In this document: positions 35,902 to 44,277 of the stretch, in pieces
How positions within the stretch are numbered: the first letter of the stretch is position 1
How the letters are laid out: each line of letters begins with the position of its first letter
NCBI GenBank assembly: GCA_049296695.1
Contig: JBAQSX010000179.1
Span: forward strand, 20,577-84,576
Direction: 5' to 3'
Source: UBA10906 sp049296695
GTDB taxonomy: Bacteria > Pseudomonadota > Gammaproteobacteria > Methylococcales > Methylomonadaceae
DNA length: 64,000 bases
Program-made: the position numbers and the translations under genes
Notes under the pieces: generated by a model
Databases searched by the model: none
Told to the model about the DNA's origin: nothing
The model's input: the letters and a program-made list of their open reading frames with translations, nothing else

Positions 35902-36055
35902 TATAGGGTTTTAAAAATCATTTAATTACTATCTAAAATTGCACAGAGTTTATTAATGTAGGGGCAAATTATATTTGCCCTTAATAACAAGTCGTTGACA
36001 AGGGCGAATATGATTCGCCCCTACAATTACCTATTTTTACTGTAAAAACCCTGTA
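35902..36055. repeat. nested repeat: outer TATAGGGTTTT, inner TGTAGGGGCAAA
   Basis: The outer arms (about 35902-35913 and 36043-36055) are of the ACAGGGTTTT / AAAACCCTGT type. The inner arms at 35957 and up to 36025 are of the TGTAGGGGC(G/A)AA type, with two further TTGCCC/GGGCGAA partial arms between them. It fills the 314-base gap between the oxoamine synthase and the TPR gene. Confidence 0.75.
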
Positions 36056-36088
36056 GTTTAGCTTATTCTATTGTCGGTACATCGCCCG

Positions 36089-37645
36089 TTATTTTGTACG
36101 CACCAATTCTAAATTGGCTTTATAAAATTGCAAAGTAGCATTATTGCTATCGACCAACTGACTTAATAGAGTCACTGCCTGTTCAATAGAATCTATGGCT
36201 TTTGTTGATTCTTCCAAAGCATACCACGCCAAACCGATATTATTTAAATCTCTCGCAATATCGGGATGTTTTTCAGCTTCGATTTTTTTATCTATCTCAA
36301 ATGCCTGTTGATAACACAATAGCGCGTTTTGATAATCAGCCAAACTATACCACGCCCCACCGATATTATTTAAACTCGTAGCTATAATAGGATGCTGTTC
36401 ACCTAACAGTTTCTTATGAATCACTAAGGCTTGCTGATAATAATCAATGGCTTTTTGATACTCACCTAAACTTTTCCATGCCAAAGCTAGATTATTTAAA
36501 TTATTAGCGAGCGTATCAGCTTGGGTATTGGGATTTTTTTTAGCTATTTCTAAAGCCTGTTGATAATAATCAATGGCTTTTTGATAGTTAGCTAAATGAT
36601 ACCAAGCTAGAGCCAAATTATTCAAATTCGCGGCAATATTGCTTGGTTGCGCATCAAGGTTTTTTTGATTAATCGCTAAGGCTTGCTCATAATAATTAAC
36701 CGCTTTTTGATAGTCACCGACACTATCCCACGCTAAACCGAGATTATTTAAACTAGTGGCAATATTGAGATGCTGTTCACCAATATTGTGTTTATCAATT
36801 ACTAAAGCTTGTTCATAATAACTAATCGCTTTTTGATGATTGCCTAAAATATCCCACGCTGAACCTAAATTATTTAAACTCACCGCGACACTGGGATGCC
36901 ATTCGCCATAACTTTTTTGCTTAATCGCTAAAGCTTGCTCATAATAACTTATTGCTTGGCTATACTCTTTTAAATTTTGCCATGCTTGCCCTAAATTATT
37001 TAAACTAATGGCTACAGTAGGATGGGTTTCACCGACATTTTTTTTCAATAAAGCCAAAGCTTGCTCATAATAAACAATCGCTTGTTTATAATCCCCTGTA
37101 TTATTTAATTGATAACCCAGTTCATTTAAATATTCGGGATTATCAGGGGCTAATTGCAGTGCTTGTTGATAATAAGTTTTCGCGCTGGCAGTTTCTAATT
37201 GTAAGCTTTTAAGCCCTGCCAAAGTAAAATTATCAGCGGCGGTTTGTTTTGTTGATGCTAATTTAGTTTCTAAGGCTTGTTTTAACAGTATTTCTGCCGC
37301 ATCAAAATCGGCAATTTTTAATAAATCTTCGATTTTTTGGGCAGTTATATCATTACGTTGCGTTAATTGCTGTTGTAATGCTTTATATTTAGTGACTAAT
37401 TCTTCTAATTGTCGCGCTCTTTGACTGGGTTCTATGGCTTTTGCAGTTAATATTTGATTGAATTTATCAATTATAACTTGCGCGATACCATAATAACTAT
37501 TGCTATTAATTGAAGCGGTCATGGCAGGGGTTTTATCATCACTGAGACTGCTAACGGTTTTTTTAGGGCTGTGTTTTTTTGCTAAAGCAAACGGTGAAAT
37601 TAACAGACTGGTGCAACTTAGTAGTAATAAGAGATATTTAAACAT
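36089..37645 (-). CDS. TPR (kinesin light chain-like) repeat protein
   Basis: A 518-residue protein with a signal-like N-terminus (KYLLLLLSCTSLLISPFALA) and then at least eight 42-residue TPRs of the kinesin light chain type, from about residue 145 (for example TSLNNLGLAWDSVGDYQKAV, YYEQALAINQKN). Residues about 40-140 form a helical, repeat-free part. The repeats are very alike, suggesting recent expansion. If exported it would act in the periplasm as a binding scaffold. It stands alone. Confidence 0.88.
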   Translation of the reverse strand: MFKYLLLLLSCTSLLISPFALAKKHSPKKTVSSLSDDKTPAMTASINSNSYYGIAQVIIDKFNQILTAKAIEPSQRARQLEELVTKYKALQQQLTQRNDITAQKIEDLLKIADFDAAEILLKQALETKLASTKQTAADNFTLAGLKSLQLETASAKTYYQQALQLAPDNPEYLNELGYQLNNTGDYKQAIVYYEQALALLKKNVGETHPTVAISLNNLGQAWQNLKEYSQAISYYEQALAIKQKSYGEWHPSVAVSLNNLGSAWDILGNHQKAISYYEQALVIDKHNIGEQHLNIATSLNNLGLAWDSVGDYQKAVNYYEQALAINQKNLDAQPSNIAANLNNLALAWYHLANYQKAIDYYQQALEIAKKNPNTQADTLANNLNNLALAWKSLGEYQKAIDYYQQALVIHKKLLGEQHPIIATSLNNIGGAWYSLADYQNALLCYQQAFEIDKKIEAEKHPDIARDLNNIGLAWYALEESTKAIDSIEQAVTLLSQLVDSNNATLQFYKANLELVRTK

Positions 37646-37787
37646 GGCGGATTAGTTTTTATGACAAGAGCTGTTTTATAAATAAAGGTTATTTTCTAGC
37701 AAAAATGCTATAGTAAACATTATAAATTAGAGCTTATTTTAATTCAAAAGAAGTTAATCTATTTCATAACTATTGCGCTTTTTTGTG

Positions 37788-37859
37788 TCAGAATCAGGAT
37801 TCACAGAATTTTCATAATAAATTCTGTGAATCTTTAAATCTTGTAAATCCTGATTCTGA
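37788..37859. repeat. inverted repeat TCAGAATCAGGAT / ATCCTGATTCTGA
   Basis: This is the same family as at 10937 and 63837. An inner symmetric pair CACAGAATTTT / AAATTCTGTG sits inside, and an imperfect outer pair (AGCTTATTTTAATT before, AATTAAAACAAGCT after) outside. Confidence 0.75.
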
Positions 37860-37904
37860 TAATAGAATAATTAAAACAAGCTAAGTAGTTAATCTATTTC
37901 TATG

Positions 37905-38076
37905 TTACAGGGTTTTCACAACGATTAGTTATTAAAAGATACGTCATTCCAGCATGGATGCTGGAATCCAGTTACAGGGATGTATTTATAATCGTTACCA
38001 TCCGTGGTTTCTGGATTTCGGCATCCATGCCGAAATGACGTAATCTAGTAATTGATTTTGATTGAAAACCCTGTAA
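37905..38076. repeat. nested repeat: outer TTACAGGGTTTTCA, inner ACGTCATTCCAGC
   Basis: The outer arms are a perfect 14-bp inverted repeat (37905-37918, 38063-38076). Inside, 37941-38041 is bounded by ACGTCATTCC/TTTCGGCATCC-type arms with CATGGATGC hairpins at each end. The same outer type encloses a different inner element at 35902 and 43989. Together with the preceding repeat it explains the 460-base gap before rarA. Confidence 0.85.
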
Positions 38077-38105
38077 TTCAACCCCCCAAAACCTAATAAA
38101 TTCTC

Positions 38106-39416
38106 ATGACAACTAATTTTTATAAACCCCTAGCCGATAGAATGCGCCCGCGCCAATTAACTGAATATATCGGACAACAGCATTTATTAGCAACAGGTAA
38201 ACCTTTATATAACGCCATTAATTCAGGGCGTTTGCATTCCATGATATTGTGGGGTTCAACAGGCACAGGTAAAACCACTTTAGCGCGATTAATTGCCAGC
38301 CAATCTAATGCCGAATTTATTGCACTATCGGCAGTATTAGCAGGGGTTAAAGATATTCGTGACGCGGTGGCTATGGCAAAAACTCGCCAGCAAATCGAAA
38401 AGCGGCGCACGGTATTATTTATTGATGAAGTGCATCGGTTTAATAAAGCCCAACAAGATGCTTTTTTACCGCATATTGAAGACGGCACTATTTATTTTAT
38501 TGGCGCGACTACTGAAAATCCCTCGTTTGCCTTAAATAATGCTTTATTATCCAGAGCCAGAGTTTATGTATTAAAAGTTTTATCGATTGATGAATTACTG
38601 CTTATTATTAATACTACTCTAAAAGATACTGAGCGCGGTTTAGGACAATGGCAATTAATAATCCCTAACGATATTCAATTACAATTCGCTCAGGCGAGTG
38701 ATGGTGATGCGCGGCGATTATTAAATTTATTAGAAATAGCCGCTGAATTGGCAAGCTCTATTAATAGCAATACCATTAATGAAAGCATTGCCAGCGAAGT
38801 ATTAACTAATGGCGTGCGCCGTTTTGATAAAGGCGGTGATGAGTTTTACGCGCAAATATCAGCATTACATAAAGCGGTGCGTGGTAGTTCACCTGATGCG
38901 GCTCTTTATTGGTTATGTCGTATGATAGATGGCGGTTGTGATTTGAATTATTTAGCGCGGCGTATTACTCGAATTGCCTCAGAAGATATTGGTAATGCTG
39001 ACCCACGCGCTTTGCAATTGAGTTTAAATGCGTGGGATTCGGCGCAACGTTTGGGGAGTCCTGAGGGGGAATTAGCTTTGGCGCAAGCGGTAATGTATTT
39101 AGCCTGCGCTCCGAAAAGTAATGCAGTCTATATGGCGTATTTACAAGCAATGGCAGATATTAAAAATACGGGTAGTTTAGATGTGCCTTTACATTTAAAA
39201 CCCGCGCCGACAAAATTAATGAAGAATTTAGATTATGGTAAAGCCTATCGTTATGCTCACGATGAGCCTGAGGCTTATGCTGCTGGTGAAAATTATTTTC
39301 CCGAAGAATTAAAAAATACTCAGTATTATTATCCGACTAATCGGGGATTAGAAATTAAAATTAGTGAGAAATTAAAACATTTAAAAGCATTAGATGAAAA
39401 GTTTTTAAATGAATAA
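38106..39416 (+). CDS. rarA: replication-associated recombination protein A
   Basis: RarA (MgsA) is an AAA+ clamp-loader-like ATPase acting at stalled replication forks. The 436-residue protein has RPRQLTEYIGQQHLL at the N-terminus, Walker A GSTGTGKTT near 54-62, Walker B VLFIDEVHRFNKAQQD, sensor 1 GATTENPSF, and the tetramerisation part YWLCRMIDGGCDLNYLARRI. Length and motifs are complete. It is a single gene between repeats. Confidence 0.96.
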   Translation: MTTNFYKPLADRMRPRQLTEYIGQQHLLATGKPLYNAINSGRLHSMILWGSTGTGKTTLARLIASQSNAEFIALSAVLAGVKDIRDAVAMAKTRQQIEKRRTVLFIDEVHRFNKAQQDAFLPHIEDGTIYFIGATTENPSFALNNALLSRARVYVLKVLSIDELLLIINTTLKDTERGLGQWQLIIPNDIQLQFAQASDGDARRLLNLLEIAAELASSINSNTINESIASEVLTNGVRRFDKGGDEFYAQISALHKAVRGSSPDAALYWLCRMIDGGCDLNYLARRITRIASEDIGNADPRALQLSLNAWDSAQRLGSPEGELALAQAVMYLACAPKSNAVYMAYLQAMADIKNTGSLDVPLHLKPAPTKLMKNLDYGKAYRYAHDEPEAYAAGENYFPEELKNTQYYYPTNRGLEIKISEKLKHLKALDEKFLNE

Positions 39417-39435
39417 TAGAGAAATAATAAACAAG

Positions 39436-39524
39436 CTGGAGTGCAATAGCTTTAGCTATTGGCTAATTATCGCATTTTGTAATTGTTACACAGCGGAATC
39501 AAAAATCATGATTTTTGACTCCAG
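39436..39524. repeat. composite inverted repeat CTGGAGT / ACTCCAG
   Basis: The outer CTGGAGT and ACTCCAG enclose a CAATAGCTTTAGCTATTG hairpin at 39444-39461 and a 28-bp GGAATCAAAAAT/ATTTTTGACTCC palindrome at 39495-39522. It lies between the convergent rarA and caspase genes. Confidence 0.7.
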
Positions 39525-39549
39525 TCTATAATCGCGTTTTAATTGCCAC

Positions 39550-42500
39550 TTATTGCAACGCTTTAATAACAACTTGCACCCAATTTAAATCTTTTTGTGC
39601 CTGTGCATTTAATTTATCGCTTGCTAATTGCTGCGCAATAATTAAGGCTTGATTAAAATAGTCCAATGCCTTAGCTTTTTGTTTTAATTGCTCATAGAGA
39701 TTTCCTAGTTTTATATAACTAACCAATAAATCCCGTTGCGCCTGAGCATTATCTTTATCCTGCGTGGCGATTTGCTGTAACAATTTTGATGATTGCTGAT
39801 AATAGTCTAAGGCTTTGGTGGTATCACCGCGTTTTAAATAAATATCGCCTAATTTATTAAGACTAACCGATAAATCCCGTTGCGCCTCAGTATTATCTTT
39901 ATCCTGCGTGGCGATTTGCTGTAACAATTTTGATGATTGCTGATAATAATCTAAGGCTTTGCTGGTATCACCGAGTTTTAAATAAATATTGCCTAATTTA
40001 TTAAGACTAACCGATAAAGCACGTTGCGCTGATATATCACTTTTATCATTACTCGCCAATTTACTTAAAATATCAAACTCCATTTTATAAGCACTTAACG
40101 CCTCATTAGATTTTTTTAACACTAAATTAATATCGCCCATTCTCTCATAACTAAAAGCTAAATCCCGTTGCGCCCCAGTATTATCTTTATCCTGCGTGGC
40201 GATTTGCTGGAATAATTTTGATGATTGCTCATAATAGTCTAAGGCTTTAGGGGTATCGGCTAATACCTTTAAATAAATATCAGCTACGTTATTATAATTA
40301 ACGCTTCTTTCTCTTAGTGCTTCATTATCGTTTGGACTTAACGCATAAATTGTATTTAACGCCTTTATATTATATTCTAAAATACCAGCCGTTATAATTG
40401 CTGTTTTGGGAATTCTCGCTAAAGCCTCAGGTACTTCATAAGTAAATTGATTAATAACATCTAAGGCTAATTTTTTTTGTTGCTCAGCGCGTTTTGCCTC
40501 GCGCTCGGCGGTTTGTTGTTGCCAAAAACTAAACGCCGCCAACGCTGAAATAGACACAGAAAAACTAATTAACGCAATAATAAGCATTCGCCGCCGTTTA
40601 TTAGCGGTTTTTAATTCTTGTTGTTTTAATGCAATACTATTTTCAATAAACTCAAGTTCTTGTTGATTAAGCTGCTCTTGATAAGTTTTTAACTGCTCTT
40701 GGGCATTTACTAATTTCGCGCCACGCAATAATAATTCTTTATCAAAATTCGTTTCCCGCCATTCTTTTTCAGCAGATGTTAATTTATCATGCCATGTTTT
40801 AAATTCTCTATTCTCAGTCAACCAGTTTCGCAATAATGCCCAATGTTGAATTAACGCCTCGTGGGCAATATCTATCACATTATTATGCAACACTGCCAGC
40901 GCGTCACGTTGTTGCACCGCGCCGCTCACCACTAAACGCGCATTACTCAATATCAATAATACTTGCGTTAATAATGCTTCATTAAGGCGTTGGCTAATTA
41001 ATTGTTTTTGCGTCACCCGCCGCCGTGTATCTTGTGTGCCTTCACCTAACTGCACCAAACTTAAAAAAATAGTTTGCGCGGCTAATTGTTGTGGCTCAGT
41101 TAAAGTATTAAACACCGTATTCGCATGATATTCTAACGCGCCATATAAACCATTTCGCGCACTATAGGCTTTAATATTTAATTGATTGCTGTGCCATAAT
41201 TGCCGTAATAACTCTTGCAATAACGGCAAATAACCATAACCTAGTTTAGTATCCGCTATTAATTGTTTCACTAATTCAGGCTCTAAAGTAACCCCTAAAG
41301 CTTGCGCGGGTTTAGTAATGGCATTATATAATTCAGTCTCAGTTAAAGGCGGCACAGTAATTAAATTAGCTTGAATTAATTTAGCCAGCCCGTAATAATT
41401 CTGCTCGGTGCATTTAGCTAAAAAATCAGCGCGTAGGCTAATAATTAAACAAAAATCTTTTGTTAAATCCAATAATGGCAAAATACACCCTAAAAAATCT
41501 AGGCGTTTGGTTTCATTAGTGCATAAAGTGAATAATTCTTCAAATTGGTCAACAAATAAAACCACTTTGGTCTGTTTTATAGTAATTAACGTTTTTAAAC
41601 CTTGTGCGCCATCGTTTAATAACGCTAAAGCGGTTTTTAATTGCTGTGCTTGCTCAATATCATTGGCAGTTTTATCAACAAAACCATAAGCCAAACTTTG
41701 CAATGGCTCATCGGTTGGGGTAATAATAAATTGTTGCCACGCGCTAGAATGACTATTTTTTAAACCCGCTTGTAATTGATATAACAAACCCGCTCTAATT
41801 ACCGATGATTTACCACTACCCGACGCGCCTAATACCGCTAAAAAATTATGTTCTCGACTATGGGCTAATAACTCATCGGTTAATTGTTCGCGTCCATAAA
41901 AATTAAGCGCGTCGGTTTGATTACAATCAAAATAAAACAATCCTTTATAAGGACAGGGTTTGTCTTGATTAATAGTAGCTAATGGTTTTTCTTGATGACG
42001 ATTAAAGGTTAATTCAATTGCCTCACCACTATTTAATGCCATAGGGGCTTGAGTAGTGGTTTTTAATTGCGTATTAATAAATTCAGTTAAGGCTAAATTA
42101 GTGACGCTGGTTTGATGGGTGCAATCTAAACCCTGTAATAATACTTGCGTTAATACCCCATGATTACCCGCTACTTCTTCATAAGCCACTTCAAAAGCGC
42201 GTGAGGCGGTAATAAAACAACGATTACGCGCTAAACCTTTATCGCTAGGGTCGGCTTCATTAAAATTAATCAAACCGCCGCTATAACAACAATCTAACCA
42301 AATAATTTGCGTTTTAATCGGGCTTTGTTGTAATAATTCGCGCAACCAGCGCAATGATAATCCCCAAACATTCTCTAAATTAATATCGCTAGTCGCTAAA
42401 AAACTTTCATCTAAACCATCATTATCACGCACTCCATGCCCTGCAAAATAAAATAAAGCCACATCAGGAATTTGCTCACTATTGGGTTTGAATAATTGTA

Positions 42501-42711
42501 AGAGAGCTTTTTTTAATTGCGACAGGCTTACTTGCGCTTTTGCATCAATAGTAATCTGTTCATTAATTACTGTTTCGGCAAGGCGGGTAATTCTAAATTC
42601 GCCTTGGGTTTCTAATAATTGTGCAATTGCCTGTGCATCTTTAGCGGGTAGCGATAATGAATTTAAACGCGGATACTGATTAATTCCAACAATTAAGGCA
42701 TGGCGGCTCAT
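39550..42711 (-). CDS. caspase-like protease fused to nSTAND1 ATPase, membrane segment and TPRs
   Basis: A 1053-residue protein. Residues 1-235 are a C14 caspase/metacaspase domain with catalytic His92 in FYFAGHGV and Cys142 in LDCCYSGG. Residues about 250-290 read CPYKGLFYFDCNQTDALNFY then GREQL, the entry motif of nSTAND1 ATPases. Walker A GASGSGKSS is at 295-303 and Walker B VVLFVDQFEELFTL follows. A winged-helix/coiled region, one membrane helix (about 705-727; LIIALISFSVSISALAAFSF) and a TPR array with 48-residue periods make up the rest. STAND proteins oligomerise on a trigger, so regulated proteolysis, possibly cell suicide in conflict, is likely. It is divergent from a Trypco1-like gene 71 bases away. 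Confidence 0.88.
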   Translation of the reverse strand: MSRHALIVGINQYPRLNSLSLPAKDAQAIAQLLETQGEFRITRLAETVINEQITIDAKAQVSLSQLKKALLQLFKPNSEQIPDVALFYFAGHGVRDNDGLDESFLATSDINLENVWGLSLRWLRELLQQSPIKTQIIWLDCCYSGGLINFNEADPSDKGLARNRCFITASRAFEVAYEEVAGNHGVLTQVLLQGLDCTHQTSVTNLALTEFINTQLKTTTQAPMALNSGEAIELTFNRHQEKPLATINQDKPCPYKGLFYFDCNQTDALNFYGREQLTDELLAHSREHNFLAVLGASGSGKSSVIRAGLLYQLQAGLKNSHSSAWQQFIITPTDEPLQSLAYGFVDKTANDIEQAQQLKTALALLNDGAQGLKTLITIKQTKVVLFVDQFEELFTLCTNETKRLDFLGCILPLLDLTKDFCLIISLRADFLAKCTEQNYYGLAKLIQANLITVPPLTETELYNAITKPAQALGVTLEPELVKQLIADTKLGYGYLPLLQELLRQLWHSNQLNIKAYSARNGLYGALEYHANTVFNTLTEPQQLAAQTIFLSLVQLGEGTQDTRRRVTQKQLISQRLNEALLTQVLLILSNARLVVSGAVQQRDALAVLHNNVIDIAHEALIQHWALLRNWLTENREFKTWHDKLTSAEKEWRETNFDKELLLRGAKLVNAQEQLKTYQEQLNQQELEFIENSIALKQQELKTANKRRRMLIIALISFSVSISALAAFSFWQQQTAEREAKRAEQQKKLALDVINQFTYEVPEALARIPKTAIITAGILEYNIKALNTIYALSPNDNEALRERSVNYNNVADIYLKVLADTPKALDYYEQSSKLFQQIATQDKDNTGAQRDLAFSYERMGDINLVLKKSNEALSAYKMEFDILSKLASNDKSDISAQRALSVSLNKLGNIYLKLGDTSKALDYYQQSSKLLQQIATQDKDNTEAQRDLSVSLNKLGDIYLKRGDTTKALDYYQQSSKLLQQIATQDKDNAQAQRDLLVSYIKLGNLYEQLKQKAKALDYFNQALIIAQQLASDKLNAQAQKDLNWVQVVIKALQ

Positions 42712-42782
42712 AATATTTGTGTAGGGCTGAATTATTTGTTAAGCTCTTTATACAATATTTTTTTATTTTCTGCGAGTTATTT
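42712..42782. promoter_or_regulatory. divergent promoter region of the caspase and Trypco1-like genes
   Basis: This 71-base AT-rich gap is the only space for promoters of both genes, so they are likely regulated together. A TATACAAT-like -10 box lies near 42750 on the plus strand; no clear -35 or operator was found. Confidence 0.45.
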
Positions 42783-43154
42783 ATGACACAATTGCAACAA
42801 ATTCAATTAGAAGACGGTACTTTAATTTATATTGAAGCGGGTGATATTAATCCAACGCCTAATAATCCAACAACTGAAAATAATGGACGCACTAGCCGCA
42901 GTATTACTCAAAATACTGCTCAAACTATTCAACACTTTGCAGGTTTGCAAGATACGATTAAAGCCTTTGCTGTTTATAGTTTAAATTCATTTAAAACTAT
43001 CGCTACTGCCAATGTCGATAAAGTGACTTTAGAATTTGGCGTTAATATTGGCGGAGAAATGGGGATTCCGTATATTACTAAAGGCTCAGTAGGTAGTAAT
43101 TTAAAAATTACTGTGGAATGTTCGTTTAAAGATGATGGGACTAATGAATCATAA
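42783..43154 (+). CDS. Trypco1 (CU044_2847-type) domain protein
   Basis: A 123-residue protein. The first strand pair (QLEDGTLIYIEAGD) and the C-terminal VDKVTLEFGVNIGGEMGIPY then KGSVGSNLKITVEC match the trypsin-co-occurring Trypco1/CU044_2847 pattern (K-x-x-x-E-F-G-x-x-x-G-G-E, then A-N-L-K-V-T). These small proteins accompany trypsin or caspase effectors and STAND ATPases in predicted conflict systems. The middle is a polar linker plus one helix (AQTIQHFAGLQDTIKAFAVY). The ATG at 42783 gives the family-type start; the upstream open frame to 42717 is hydrophobic and unlike the family. Confidence 0.72.
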   Translation: MTQLQQIQLEDGTLIYIEAGDINPTPNNPTTENNGRTSRSITQNTAQTIQHFAGLQDTIKAFAVYSLNSFKTIATANVDKVTLEFGVNIGGEMGIPYITKGSVGSNLKITVECSFKDDGTNES

Positions 43155-43206
43155 AATCATGAGTGCTTTTTATAATTATTAGTTTTGTAAAGATGTTGCA
43201 GTGAAA

Positions 43207-43227
43207 AGACGTTGCGGTGCAACGTCT
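43207..43227. repeat. hairpin AGACGTTGC GGT GCAACGTCT
   Basis: A perfect 9-bp stem between the convergent Trypco1-like gene and hflD. This AGACGTTGCA-type hairpin is a common bacterial intergenic repeat; it has no T-tract on the plus strand. Confidence 0.7.
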
Positions 43228-43253
43228 CTACTTAAATAAGGTATTACTTGTTT

Positions 43254-43880
43254 TTAAAGCTGTTGTTGCAATAACTGTAACTGAGCATAAATTTTTTTAC
43301 GATAAAATAAAAACTTCCACCGCGTACCGCCGCATTGTCGCCATAATAAAGCCGAACGTATTCCTGCTAATAAACAAGCGCGTACTTTATTGGCTATATC
43401 AATTCTCGATAAATAATCAGCATCACCATTAACCATAATACGCGGTTGTAATTGACTAATGGTATTAAAATAAATCTCGCCTAAATTGGCAAATACATTT
43501 TCATGTAATAAACCAAAATGCTCCGTTTGTGCTTGGGCTTTATTAATACCTATTTGAATAGTAGTAAGCATTTTAGGCTGTTTGCTTAATTGATTTTCTA
43601 AAAAAATTAAAGAAGCCGCATAACGTCCTTGCTCAGGATTGGTCATTTTATAAGACGACATCTGCTCGGCAAGTTGTTCTATACCCAGTTTTAAACCTGT
43701 TAAATTACCGCCATAAATATCTAATACACTGTCTGAATCAATTTTTAAGACGCTGGCAATGCTAGTAGTTAAAGCGACATTATCGGCTGTGCCTTTGGTG
43801 GCAAGTTGTTGCACTAATGCAGAGGCTTGCGCCACACCTGCAAGGGCAATAGTTTGGTTGTTAAGAGTATTTAATTGCAT
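43254..43880 (-). CDS. hflD: high frequency lysogenization protein HflD homologue
   Basis: A peripheral membrane protein of about 208 residues, known in E. coli to bind phage lambda CII. Conserved blocks are NNQTIALAGVAQASALVQQL, LDIYGGNLTGLKLGIEQL, RYAASLIFLENQL, NLGEIYFNTISQLQPRI and VRACLLAGIRSALLWRQCGG. The ATG at 43880 is preferred; a TTG at 43904 would add eight residues. In many gammaproteobacteria hflD sits between mnmA and purB; neither is here. Confidence 0.9.
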   Translation of the reverse strand: MQLNTLNNQTIALAGVAQASALVQQLATKGTADNVALTTSIASVLKIDSDSVLDIYGGNLTGLKLGIEQLAEQMSSYKMTNPEQGRYAASLIFLENQLSKQPKMLTTIQIGINKAQAQTEHFGLLHENVFANLGEIYFNTISQLQPRIMVNGDADYLSRIDIANKVRACLLAGIRSALLWRQCGGTRWKFLFYRKKIYAQLQLLQQQL

Positions 43881-43988
43881 AATAGTATTAATTGCTGTTC
43901 TCAATAAAAATATTTTTATCCCGCAATAATAATAGCCTTTTGCTATTTAAAATAGCAATTATTTTTCGGGAAGGTGGTTTTATTCATT

Positions 43989-44132
43989 TTACAGGGTTTT
44001 AATAAAATGTAGGGGCGAATTATATTCGCCCTTGAACAACGCCCTTGTTATTAAGGGTAAATATAATTTGCCCCTACATTGATAAACGCTGTATCATTTT
44101 AAATAGTCATTAAATTTTTTAAAACCCTATAA
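43989..44132. repeat. nested repeat: outer TTACAGGGTTTTAA, inner TGTAGGGGCGAA
   Basis: The outer arms are 43989-44002 and 44119-44132 (one mismatch in 14). The inner arms are at 44008 and up to 44078, with two TTCGCCCTTG/AAGGGTAAA partial arms between. It accounts for about 140 of the 397 bases before the decarboxylase; the rest is AT-rich and shows nothing else. Confidence 0.8.
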
Positions 44133-44277
44133 CTTGTCGCTAATAATAACAAGCTAATATGTATACTATGTTTCATAATTTATCCTAAAATAAATTTTTT
44201 ATTTGCCTTGTATTTTATAAACACCTAACTCAATATGTGGATGAAAATAATTCTTTCAATAGTCATTAGGCATTTTA

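Noticed and set aside
42717..42782. Upstream extension of the Trypco1-like gene
   Set aside because: The extra residues are hydrophobic and do not fit the family, while the ATG at 42783 gives the typical start.
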